Origin: Toxoplasma gondii ME49
Taxonomy: Eukaryota > Apicomplexa > Conoidasida > Eucoccidiorida > Sarcocystidae
DNA: 64,000 nt
Direction: 5' to 3'
NCBI RefSeq assembly: GCF_000006565.2
Contig: NC_031472.1
Coordinates: forward strand, 1,269,227 to 1,333,226
Part shown: positions 13,503 to 24,822 of the stretch, in pieces
Position numbering within the stretch: position 1 is the stretch's first letter
Layout of the letters: each line of letters begins with the position of its first letter
Translations under genes and position numbers: made by a program
Notes under the pieces: model-generated
Database searches by the model: none
Told to the model about the DNA's origin: nothing
What the model saw: the letters and a program-made list of their open reading frames with translations, nothing else

Positions 13503-14981
13503 TCATGCATCTCCGGACTTCGCCGGGACCTCTTCTAGGTCCTCTCCAGGCGTCTGTGCAGCTTCTGGCTTTGGAGGAAATCTGTCTCCCCCAGAAGCAA
13601 GAGTCTTGTCAGTTCGTTTCCCTGTCAGGTGAAGCGACACGCTCTTCACACTCTGCCCCCTCCGCGCCCAAGCGGCATAGAAACGCGTGACCTGCGGTCC
13701 GCCAGTCGATTCTTCGAAAAGGTGAGCAGGGCCGCTATGGACGCAGAAAGTGAGGAAGGAGAGAGCAGCTGTGAGAGCAGTGAGGGAACCGACGAGCATC
13801 CCTGCCAAGCCGTTGTACCCCATATTCCCAAACAGACAAACCAGCGTGTGCCAGACCTGAAGAAGAGAACATTCGCCGGTGCAACAAGAAGGGAACCAAT
13901 ACGGACAGAGAGAGAAGCAGAGGAACCACGCGTGAGAAAGGTGGCGACTCCTGAAGACCTGGGCACTCGAGTCCAGGGAGCAAAACGCAGTAGTGTGAAC
14001 AGAGAAAACGGTCGAATTTACAACAATCTGTTCTCAAATGTAAAATGGTACAACCTCTCAACCAAGGACGGGTTTTAACATCTAAATAACATGCATGGCT
14101 ATAATAAAGTCAGACCTATTTAGTCACAAAGTTACATTTTACCGCTGCCAGGCAATCAACCAACCAATCTATGTCTGCACATCAGTGTATCGACAAGGAT
14201 AGAAGTCGTTTAGTACCAAACACAGAGCAGCAGAAAGGAGAAGGGGGAAGGAACCAATTCCCAGTGGCGAGAGGTGTAAAGAAGGAAAAGGCAGGCGGAG
14301 AGGTGTCTCTTACCCCAAACCGGATCCAGTTCCGGGTGATAAAGGGCATGTGAAATTTATGGCTGTGCATCAAGATGGTCATCATCCCCATGATGAAAGG
14401 CGTCCAGGCGTCGCCTAGAAAAGAGCCAGAAGAGTGCGCCCACAGAAAGAGAGGAACAGTCGACACGAAGAAGACCCGAAAAAGAAAGGGGGGAAAATGG
14501 AGGACAAAAGAACGGCAATCGTCTGACACAGGGGCACACAAAACAAAAGGTCTGACTCCGAGTTCTCTTTCTTCTCTGAATCCTAAGAATCAAAAGAAGC
14601 AGACGAGAAAGAAACTCCATACAACGCTCTGCTTCCTGCATTATCTCTCCCTCACTAGTCTTCGAGCAACTCCCTCTATCCTTCCGTCCTTCCCTGCTCG
14701 TCATCTGCTTCCGACCCTCGTCCGCATTGACGATTCTCGCTTTTCGTCGACTTACAGAAAACATCGGAGTCCAGGGAGAAGACGCCTTTTCGCCAGCTAC
14801 GAGAGTTCACATCTTTGAAGAAGTCCCGGGAGTCGTACTCGAGCGAGGAAGTCAAGTCGAAGCAGTGGACGACCCACAAAACGAGAGTGAAGAACCCCGA
14901 TACGATGCTTGTCCACTTGCACGTGGCAACGAGTCCATTCACAGAGAATTTCTCAGGTGTCTTTCCCTGATAATCCTCCAT
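13503..14981 (-). CDS. Small multi-pass membrane protein, three exons
   Basis: Not recognised with certainty. Exons 14981-14756, 14414-14314 and 13856-13503 join in phase across three GT-AG junctions and encode about 226 residues. The start ATG (MEDYQGK) has A at -3 and G at +4. Hydrophobic segments are SIVSGFFTLVLWVVHCF, AWTPFIMGMMTILM, then VWHTLVCLFGNMGYNGLAG followed by MLVGSLTALTAALSFLTFCV, suggesting four membrane spans. A polar C-terminal tail of about 75 residues is rich in Lys, Pro and Glu. The spacing, and an ITRNWIRF element before two closely packed spans, recalls the COPI-associated/TVP15 family of Golgi membrane proteins. That is only a resemblance. Confidence 0.7.
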
Positions 14982-17798
14982 CTTGCAAGAAAACAAGGGA
15001 GCCGGCGGGCGGCGCTTGACGGCCCCGATCTCGAGAGAAGTCGCGGGGGACGGAAAACGCAGAAAGTCCCTGAGGGAAAAACGGCGAAAAGACAGAAACA
15101 GCGCAACAACCCTGAAGGAAGAGAACGCGAAAATAAAGAGAGAACATGAAACTGAAACGGCGGCGAGAGATTGAAAAGAGAAAGGAAGGACCGCTGGAGA
15201 GAAGAGGAAGCAGAGAGACAGGAGACAGCAAGCTCTTTGACGACAACCTTGCTTTGGAGGAGAAACAGGATAGTCAGAAGGGCGCCATGACTGAGTTGGC
15301 GAATCTTTGGAAAAAAGAAAGTAGCCTGCTGGCGAGTTCCCGTACACACCTCTCTAAGGAAGAACGCAGAAGAGAGAAGTCGTAGAAGACCTCGCGTACC
15401 CCAAGAATATTTCGACGTTCTATATGTTTTGCCTATTCCCTTTACAGGTCCTATGCTGATGTTTGTGGTCTTTTTTCTCACCTCTGTGTTTTCTCCCGTT
15501 CGTATCGGGTCTCTCTTTTTCTCGCGCTCCTTGAAGTCGAGCTCCTCACGGCCGAGACGGGGAACGGAGACAGCTTGAGGCTGGACGAATGACTGAAAGG
15601 GCGAAATCGAGAACTTCAAAAATGTTGGAGAAAACGGAAAGTCCGAACAAACAAGAAGAGAGGCTCCTCCACAACGGGCAAACGTCGTAGAATACATTTG
15701 TCCTTGGAATTTTCTCTTCCGCGGGTGCTCGATTTTCGCGGATGTGACCGTTGACCTCCCGGGGCTCGTGATCGGTTTCCTCTCGACTTCCGTGAAGACC
15801 GACGCGAAAACCGAGAAAAACTTGAATGGGCCATGAAGAGGCGAGAGTTCTTTCGCCGCAGCCGCCCGAAAGCTTCGCCACGTTCGATGAACGAAAGGTT
15901 GCGGGCGCCGGCGAAAGTCGATTGAACGCTGCGATGCCCCGCGCAAAGACACGGGGAAAGCGAACTGTGACTGAAGGCAAAGGCACACGAAAACAGTGAG
16001 ATGCTGTCAGAGCCATCTCGAGCCTAGCTTCTCCATTTCGCCGAATCTGCCTGTATAACGACAATAGCTGCGGTAGCGAGAGATCAATACGTATTCTAGA
16101 CTTCATCTCCGATGACACACTGGCTACCACGCAAATGCTCCTTCCGTCGTTCGTCGCTGCGTTTGCCACGGGATGTACCTTTAGGAAAAGCGTAGCACGA
16201 GACGGTGTCTCAGGCAGGGCCATTTCACAAGCAACACATACCTTCTACAGTAGAGTCTGTACGATCTTAAACCTTACTACCGGACTATATCGACGCTTCT
16301 ACTGATCCACGACTGCAGCTTTCAAGCACCAATGAATACCGACAGGAAATGCGGACCACCCCAACCAGCCGTCGTTGAACGTTCTTGAAGGATTACCAGC
16401 GGGACTGTTGAAAGTCTTTGCGTCTGAATGCGAGGTAGAGTTTCCCAGCTGATCGTTGGATGGCGGTTGGGCCTGACATGCTGGATTCGAGAAACCTGAG
16501 ACTCGCGGGGCTGCAAGAAGCGTCGAGCCCGAGAGCAGAAACCTGAAATTCAAGGTGAAAGTCAGAAGTCAAAACGGTAGGAAGGTGGCCATAACGTCTC
16601 GAGGTGAGGGGGTCCACGCGAGAAAGACGAATTTTCGAGGATAGAACGCTGAACTTTGCTGCTTCGTGGCTATAAAAAAGAATGGAACACGCGATCACTG
16701 CGAGTAAGACGAAAATTGTGCTCCGATGCCCCTCAGCCTTGCTGCAGAAGATCACTTGTAATGTCCTCTCGTCAGACGCCTGAACGGTGCGAGTCGGTTT
16801 CGGGAGCTGCGGCCCGGTGTTTAGACACCCGCCGAAATAGGAAAATTCAAGAGCATTTGGAAAGCGGACTGCTCTATTCATGCCAATGTGACGATTCGTG
16901 TATCGGAAAAGCAGCTGTCTCAACGCGTTTATGGGTGTCACACGGAATCGAACAACTGTTGGGCATCTGCAGTCTCTTTTTTTTCCGCTTCCAAGTTCCC
17001 CTGTGTCAGCCTTGTCGATATCTTCTTGGACATTCGTTCAGCTCACCCGCGGCAAAGCTCACGCAGAAGACGGGACTTATGTCGAAGCTTCTATTTGTAG
17101 ACGCCATATAATGACGCTTAGAACAATGGTGCGTATCCGTGGTCTTGCTTCTGAGTAGTAGTTTTCTGTCGTCCTTTCTACTCGCTACAAGGATTCTAAT
17201 GAATACTTTTACAATGGCGCGTATCCGTGGTCTTGCTTCTGAGTAGTAGTTTTCTGTCGTCCGTTCTACTCGCGACAAGGATTCGAATGAATACATTTAC
17301 AGTGCCTCCTCACCAGCTTCACGGTAGACCAAAGAAGCCAGCCTGACTGCGCACGGCCTCACAAGAGCAGGCTCACGAGTCAAAGCACTCAATAGCGGTA
17401 CTGAGCGATTTTTTTCACCGTGGTGGATGTGTCTGGTCGCGGCGTAGTTGTGCGTTGTGGTTCCCGAAACACTCTGGCAGTCTAACAGCAGAAAAGGAAC
17501 GAACAGATTCTGAAATCTGGTAAATCATATTTTAAAAACTAAAAACCAGTCTTCCCTAAATTATTTGGGTCAAATATCGAGATCGAGTGAAAAAGAACGG
17601 CTGTTTTTTTGCGGGCGCTTCTGCATAGCTAAGAAGTCTGCTTCCGCGGTGGGGAAAAGTGGAACGTTTTCAATCAAGAAACTCGATTTTAGACCCCATG
17701 TTTCGGGAGTGAGTGCGACGAGTTGGAGTCCTGAGTTACACCATCACGGTCATTGTTTACCGGATCGTCTTCTTGCACGCGTTCTCACCATCCTCTCT
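14982..17798. other. Intergenic region, no convincing gene
   Basis: About 2.8 kb between the membrane-protein start and the PrimPol stop. An ATG-initiated frame at 15546-16223 (-) could give 225 residues, but it has no recognisable motif and could be leader sequence of the membrane-protein gene. A donor-like AAG|GTATGT sits near 16241 on the minus strand. A tandem duplication lies at 17123-17300. Confidence 0.45.
17123..17300. repeat. 88-bp tandem duplication (two copies)
   Basis: Copy 1 runs 17123-17210 and copy 2 17211-17298. Both begin ACAATGG and contain the same GTGGTCTTGCTTCTGAGTAG core, with only a few substitutions. High identity implies a recent duplication. Confidence 0.95.
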
Positions 17799-20700
17799 TC
17801 ACACTGGTACCGCGGCCAAAATGTCGTCTAAGTCTAAATCGCCGTCTTTCCGTTCCGTACATCCCAACGCGTGTTTCCCGTCTTGTAAGAATCCCCTCGT
17901 CTCGCTGGTTTGTCTCGCGTGTGCTGTCCCCCCTTCTGGCGCTCTGGCTGTTTCCTGGTCGCTCACAGTTCGATGTGTTTGTCGCGTTCCGCTGTCTATT
18001 CCAACACCTTCGACTTCTTCGTGTAGAGAAGAGGTATCCGCGAGTCCAAAACGGTCGTCCTTTTCGATGCGAGACGAATCCCAGTTTCGAAGAAAAGCGT
18101 CACTGACTTCAGATTCGTCTTTGTCTTCAAGGACGACGACAGACGCCAAGTCTTCCACCGCCTCATGCAAGCCATGAAGGTGCGGCGGAAAGGCAACGGG
18201 AGGCGACCGAAATCCTTGGCAGTCTGGATCGTAACACTTTTGATAAAAACAGCCTTTTTCTGGGAGAAGAACCAGCGAAACAGAGTTCGATTTGTGAGGC
18301 CTGCGCCACGAAACCAACATCAGACACAGAGGCAAACAACGGCTTTGAAATCACAACACTTCCACACTTCTTGTTCGGAGCACCCCCAACCGGACCCCGC
18401 TTGTCTTATACCGACTCGCCGCAGTCGCCCATGTGAATGCGTGGAAAACGCACAGACAGAATGGGAGCACCTGATCCTCGCTGGAAACCAAGGAAAACTC
18501 GAGAAGACTTCTGGATGTCAAAGAACCGGAGGGCACATCGACATAATACAACAGCATTCTCGCCAAACACAGAGATGTCAGTTCCATCCACGGAAACTGG
18601 CTGCCTTCTCGGCTTCGCTACTAACTTAAAAGACGGCAGGCAGCCGACGAAACAAGGAACCAAAGAACATACCACACTCACACGTGCAAATGGAGAAGCT
18701 TGTCTACACATATCTTTACATAAACACATATATACATATATATACATATATACATACATATATAGATATATACGTATATATATATATATATATATATATA
18801 TACGTGATGAGAACGACAGTGTTAGATGTTTCGTCGCATTTTAGGGACCACCGGCACAGTGTTCGTATGATTATCGGCGTTTCGATTCGTCCTCTGAAGG
18901 GCAAACGCGGAAACCATTTCGCGGGCACGCACCTGCCTATGCGCTCACAGAAGCGGTTGCCTTTGAGAGTGACGACAGCCGTTTGCGTGGCACTGAAGAA
19001 CAGACAAGAGGCGACTTCTGTCTGCTGCTCTCTGTTCACAAGTGCTTCTCTTTCTCGAAGCAAGTCCGCGACGTCTCTCCCACTCAGCTCCCAGCCACAC
19101 TTCCCGTCTCCGTCGCTCCGCATTTCGCTGAGCCTCCGCAGCTTTCTGGGCAGGCCCAGAGAGCTGGTCGCGGCCTGCGTTGGAAACTCTCTTTCGCCGG
19201 CGAAGCACTTCCCATACAAACAGACCGGCCGCGAGCGACACGGCCGCTCCAGCTCAGAGCTGCGAGCGGAGTCGTGTGAAGAACGGGAACCGTGAAACCC
19301 CCCTGCCTGGCAGTTCTCTCCTTGCGAGAGAAAGCCAACGGCGTCTGCGGCTTTCCTGCATCCTTCCCCACGCATCCAGAGTCTGTACGCCTCAAGCTTG
19401 CCATCCCACACCTGCACAGCGAAGCGTATGAGTTCAGAGATGTAGGACGGGCGTCTCTCGGCCTTGGCCTTCTCGATGGCCCCGTTGCTGCTTTCTCCGC
19501 CGCGACGGAGAATCCGCAAATTCGAATTCAAGGCGAGGGGCGTTGCGCTGGACGCGAGACGCTCGGCGCCGATCCCAGAAATAGACACGCAGGTGTTTGA
19601 GAATGTGGAGGAAACATCTGAATGTCGCCGCTCCTTCATGTTGATGAATGGGCTCGGGTCGATAAGCGAACCGGGGAGAGGATAAAGCGAGGAGTCGAAC
19701 GGATCCTCGCAGGCCTCCCCCGTAAAACCTGGACCTACTGGAGACGCATCTCGGCACCCGTCTCCGGTGTACGTACATCGTGCCTCCTCACGATGATGGA
19801 AGAGCGGCATCGCCGGCGGGACGAGAGAGACGAGAGATCGCAGCAGCGCCACGCGTTCATCGCTGCTCAAGGGGAACTCGTTTGCCGGGCTCACCTAAAC
19901 AGAGTCGAGATAAAAAACTAGGAATCGATTCGGTGATACATCCGATTCGACGTTTTCTCACGGTAGCCTCGGTACCACAAATGGAACATCACAACACCGC
20001 CCAGAGACCCCCACACAGAAAAAAGAAACTTCTACGAAAGAAACACAAGTCCAAAAGCTGGAGAGCAGCTCCGGCCCCAGTGTCTCTGTAGGGTCGCCGG
20101 CGTGGAACCGACAAAACGATCCGAACGCACGCAACAGAACCTGGCCTTCGCAAGAGACTGAACACGCAAGTCCGTTGTCTGGAAATCTCCCACTCAGTGT
20201 CACACCAGATTCGCCTGAGACATACCTCCAGAAATGCATGCTTCTGGAACTTGCTCGAGTGAAGCAGCCGAAAGCAGCGGTTCCGCGAATACACAGAGAC
20301 GTCGATGATGCTCGAGCGTTCGTCGTCTGGAGACACTCTAGGGAACAGCTGAAGTAGAGATCGATATGTCAAAGGTTTTTCTCGTCCTGCTTCCTTCTGG
20401 TCAGTCATCTCCATCGCGACACGAGTTGTCATGTTCTCGTCACGCAGTGGCGTCTCTGGAGTTCTCTCGAACTGATCGAAGGTCCTCGTTGCGTCTCGCT
20501 TCTCGTCTCCACTCTTCGCTGTCGAGACACTGGAGTGTCCTTCTTCCTCGTCTCTCGGTGTGCCGATCTTCGCCTCTCTGCTTTGCTCTGCCTCTTTGCC
20601 AGCTTGTCCATCGACTGGACTTCTCGGGAGTTCTGTGTTCCTAGGCAGCAGAGATTTGCCCTCGGTGCGTGGTTTTCTCTCGACCTCATCCTCAGAGTGC

Positions 20701-23087
20701 GAGTTCGATGCATGTTCTTCGTTCGTCCTTTCCCGGTCTCCATTTCGACCTTGTGCGGGCTCTCCCTCCTCGCGATTCTGCACTTCTTCTCGCTCTGCTC
20801 GCACTCGCGCCTGCTCCAGTTCCTCCATCAAAAACGTGATGAAAAGATCCACGAAGCGACCCACCTGGCGCGCGTCCTGGAACGCGGTAGACGGGGGCGG
20901 TGCATTGACACCTGGAACTCTGGAAGGAGGTGACGCGTGGTTAGGCACCGTGTGTGAAGGAGAAGGACTTCGACGGTCGTCGGAAGCTGAGGAAAAATCA
21001 GCTTCGGCTTCCTCGGTAGACGCCCAGCTTTCCGACGATCGCGTGGAAGCGCCGATGGCAGACGGAGTGTCTCCTCGCGGATTTCCTGTCTTCGTCGGGA
21101 GTGACTTCCCCCTCTCGCCGTGTGGCAGCTTGGCATTCTCTCCCAGTTTCGCTGCAGACGCATGCGTTCGCGGGAGATCCGTCTCCCCATCTTCAACCAC
21201 GTCAGGTTCTCTGTCTGCTTGACTTCCGTCGGAAAGACGATCGCCGTCAACACGCGAAGACGGAGGAGAACATGCGGAAGAAGACGAAAAAGGGGGAGAA
21301 AAAGAGGCAGAGGTGGATAAAAAAGAAAGAGCAGACGCCGAGGAAGATGAGGAGGAAGAAGGAGAGGCCAATGAGCAGGAAGAGGTTGGGGAGGAGGAAG
21401 ATGAGAAAGAGGACGATGAAGGTGAGGAAGAACGAGAGACGCACGCCGGCAAAGCACAGGAGAAGAACGAAGAAGAGGACGAAGAGGGTGACGAGGAGGA
21501 AGAAGATGAAGAAAAAGCCGAAGACGAAGAGCAAGGTGAGGACGAAGAGGACGAGGTAGAAGAAGAAGAGCAAGACGAAGAGCAAGGAGAGAAGAATACG
21601 GAACACGGTGGAGGAGGACATGAAAGTGCAGCGCCACAGGCAGCCAATGACGGCCTGTGGATGGTAGAGACGTCACGTGAGTGATGAGATCTGACAGCAA
21701 GAGAGAGAGCGTCATGGTCTGTGTCTCTACACTGTTCTCCATGCATTTCCCCACCAGTCTGCTGTGACTCCTGTCGACAGGCAGTTTCTTGCGGACGCCT
21801 GCTCCTCCGACCCTCCACCCCGACGTTTGCGCTGAACACATATGTTCTCCGTTCCGTCCGCGCGTCGCCCGCTTGTCCCCTTCGCTCATGCGTTTCTCCT
21901 CCATCTTCGTCACCTGTCTCGTCCGCTGTTTTCTCTTCAGTCTCTTCGTCATCCTTGTCCCACCCTTCCTGCTCCTCCCGTCCCCGTCCCTCGCTCCGCC
22001 TGTCCTCCCCCCTCACGAGCCACAGAGCGCAGGTTTCGTGGCTCGTCGAACGGTTCCCGATGTCGGCTTCTCGGTCGCGGACGGCTTTGACAATCAAATG
22101 TCTAGACAGCTTGTCCTGGGTGGACGAATCGAGGTCGACGATGTCGCTGTTTCGGAGGGGAAAAGCGAACCGTTCCCTGAGGAACTTCACTAGCAAGGTC
22201 TTTAGGAGAGCAACCGCGTCCTCGCCATTGATCTCCGGATTCAACGCTTTGGAAAACTCCACGTCGAAGTACAGCCAGCAAGGTTGGCCCTCCATGAGCA
22301 CTTCGTACAGATGCCGATTCTGTGTCTGGGACCGAACCATCTTTAGATAGCCTCCAACGAAGTCTCTGTAGGAAGCGACGAGGTACCGGCGGACACCCTT
22401 CTCAGCAATTTCCTGCGCAAACAGGCCGAACAAGTTTCTCAAGTTTTGTGGCAAGCCACGCAGCACTGCGAGGGCGGCATCTTGCTTCCGGAAAACCTGC
22501 ACAGGATACCGCGGAAAAGCAGGAAAGTCCGTGGCTGCATCCCCCGAACGGCCACCGCGCTTCGGGCAGACCAAGTCCGCCGAGTTTCCGACGGCGCGCT
22601 GGACGTCATTGCCGTCGCCGTTTGCCGCAGTACGGAGAGATGCCTTCGGAGTCTGTGTCTGACGCGGACATGCTGTCGGTCCATCTGCTCCGTCGGAATT
22701 GCCACGAAAGGAACAGTTTTCTCCAGGCGCTTCAAGCTGCAGCTCCTGTTCATCTGTAGTTGCGGGACTCGCTTGGGGGCGATCGCACTGACCTGAGCCA
22801 CGGGCGTCAGGTTCTGGAAACACAGGCTGGCACTTGGCAGTCCGCGACTGAAGAGCCTGAGCAACTCTCTCCCAGAATCCATCGGCAGTCAGCGGATAAT
22901 CCCCTTTTCGGCCAGGCAGGCTGCGTCGTGGGTGTGCCTGTCCCTGTGAGCTTTCTGTGTATTCGGGCAGGCGGGGTCTACTTGACAACTGTGGGGTACC
23001 TACGCCGTAGAACAAGCTGGAGGGAATCGGGGCTGGGGAGGAAGCCACTTCGGCGGTAGCGGGTGGCGCTCGGGCTTCGTTGTCCAT
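17799..23087 (-). CDS. PRIMPOL: PrimPol-like DNA primase-polymerase (AEP superfamily)
   Basis: Archaeo-eukaryotic primase-polymerase related to human PrimPol, which re-primes stalled forks and bypasses lesions. Exons 23087-20226, 19894-18933 and 18300-17799 join in phase and give 1441 residues, against 560 in human. Motif I is LYFDVEF (D275, E277), motif II SRHLI (S328, H330), motif III IDVSVYSRNRCFR (D929). The zinc site is split by the last intron: RFCERIGR joins PHKSN, restoring C1270-x6-H1277, followed by C1297-x4-C1302 (KCYDPDC). An alternative donor at 18851 would break this spacing. The start is the first ATG in frame. Residues of roughly 345-900 between motifs II and III form a low-complexity insert: acidic, then poly-Ser, then Glu/Arg-rich. 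The acidic C-terminus LDLDDILAAV resembles an RPA-binding motif (inference). Confidence 0.92.
18725..18802. repeat. TA microsatellite in PrimPol intron
   Basis: Long (TA)n with TACA interruptions inside the second PrimPol intron (18932-18301). Confidence 0.9.
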
Positions 23088-24822
23088 GTCCGGGCAAAAA
23101 ATCACTTCTATGGGAATATAAGAGGCAAGACAAGTCCCCGAGTGACTCCACGCTTTCAGACGGCTGAAAACGGATTTCTTTTGACGGCGCACTCGACAGG
23201 AAGCTCGTCGAGAACCCAGACCTCTGGCGCTCAATCGACTACAGGGGAAGTTTATAGATATGGCCGTAGGGCATACTTTTTAAGAAAAATGGCGCGCGAA
23301 AGAATGGGTTCCGTAGTCGGAAAGGGAACTGCTTCGAGCGAAACACTTGCAAGTGTGCATGATACCACTGTGCCGGAAAAGCTGTCAGGCTGGACGGGGG
23401 GCAAATCGCTGTCTAGGGAGTGGAGTTGGAGGTTCATTTGCTTGCTTGGGGAAACGGACGCAAGAGGACACGCAGCGGAAAACGAGAGTCGAGATGAAAA
23501 ACGCGCAGAAACTTTTTTTCCTAGGCAAGAGAAGTCCGGAGTTTCCTACAGACATGGCTTCCTCCCAGTTACGTCGACGCACAGCCTGCACACCCGTACC
23601 ACGTGTCTTGTCAAAAACAGATGTCGAGGGTGAAGGTGCCACCGACCAGCACTCGATCGTGTCCTGCTTGTCTTGCCATCGACTGACAGACATTTGAGCA
23701 ATCGACTTTTTCCCAGAGTTTTCATTGCACGGTGAGCGAAAATACAGAAGTCGCTGGAGTTCTTCAACTCTGGGATTCCGCCAGTGCCGTCCCGGTTTCG
23801 CATTTCTAACAGCCGGTACATCTACGCACGGTCGGGACTTCGGTCTCTCGTGATTGTTGAATTTTTCCGGATGGACATATGTGTTGTGCTTCCGGGGTAT
23901 CACAAGTTCAGTAATTAAGTACAGGGGCATTTATCAAGCGAGGTAACGCGGTGAAGAATCCGATGATAAGTGCAGAGACTCTGTCTACTGAAAAGGGTAC
24001 GAAGTCTAGGTGGCGTATGGTATGACCATCGCTACTAGTCTAAACGAGGGTAATTGAGTTTTTTCTTTATATATCGGGAATTCGGAAGACGTCTTTCCAA
24101 GAAGGCGCGCGATATTATCATTCCCGGCGTTGCGAGTGAAGAGTCTGTCGAACTCGAGTGTGGGGTGGAACAACTTGATGCCAAACGCTGTGGCGAGCCT
24201 TTGCATATTTGTTTGACAACCAGCAAGACTCGACTTCCTTTGAAACACTGAAAGCGACACATAAATGTATCTCAGTGTCACAGAAAACGATGCGCGCGAT
24301 AAGAGGAAACAACGCTCAGTACTTTGTTCCGGAGGGCGCAGAACCCAGCCGGCTGCTGCTGGAAGGCGCCAGGACTGCGCACGCCAGAGTCAAGACGAAG
24401 CTGGTAACGTGATGCGTGTTTTCCTGCTTGTGTCGAGAGTGGAATCCGAAGAACCACTGATGCTTGCATCTCTAGTGTCGCAGTGCGGAAGACAGGGAAC
24501 TTCGTATTCATCCAGAGGGTAAAGCAGTTCGCTTGACCGAGTTTCCTTCGGACGATTATGTTGGAAGCTGACCGTGTACTGCATTATACGAGTCACACGT
24601 TAGTGGCAAGACTCATGTAGTCAAGGTGGACTCCAGGACACTGCATTGTTGAAGGTGGCGGCCGGACACACGTGTTTTCGCTGCTCGCTACGACCAAAAA
24701 CAAAGTTTTTTTTACGACGTACTACACTGCAGTGACTCACCGCATTTGAAAGTGCATTCTTGCTCCAGATGAAGGTACATACACTATCGCGCGTATCCCT
24801 TTTCAGAGCAAATAACAAGGGT
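23088..24822. other. Upstream region of PrimPol, no gene recognised
   Basis: Holds the presumed PrimPol 5' region and the 3' flank of the next minus-strand gene. The + frame 23142-23633 (163 residues) has no recognisable motif and is not accepted as a gene. Confidence 0.5.

Noticed and set aside
14939..15988. Minus-strand frame of 349 residues upstream of the membrane-protein gene
   Set aside because: Overlaps the accepted first exon in another frame, rich in Ser/Phe/Arg with no motif.
15546..16223. Minus-strand ATG frame of 225 residues
   Set aside because: No recognisable domain or repeat; mixed composition typical of chance frames in this genome. It could be leader sequence of the 4-TM gene.
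18851..18932. Extension of PrimPol exon 2 to a donor at 18851
   Set aside because: The phase also works, but it separates the zinc-site Cys from its His. The donor at 18932 restores C-x6-H as in the family.
21313..21684. Plus-strand acidic frame of 123 residues (Glu/Asp-rich)
   Set aside because: It is the exact antisense of the poly-Ser part of PrimPol exon 1; Ser codons read backwards give Glu/Arg. No independent start context or family motif.
23142..23633. Plus-strand frame of 163 residues divergent from PrimPol
   Set aside because: It overlaps the PrimPol 5' region, has no motif and no splice support.
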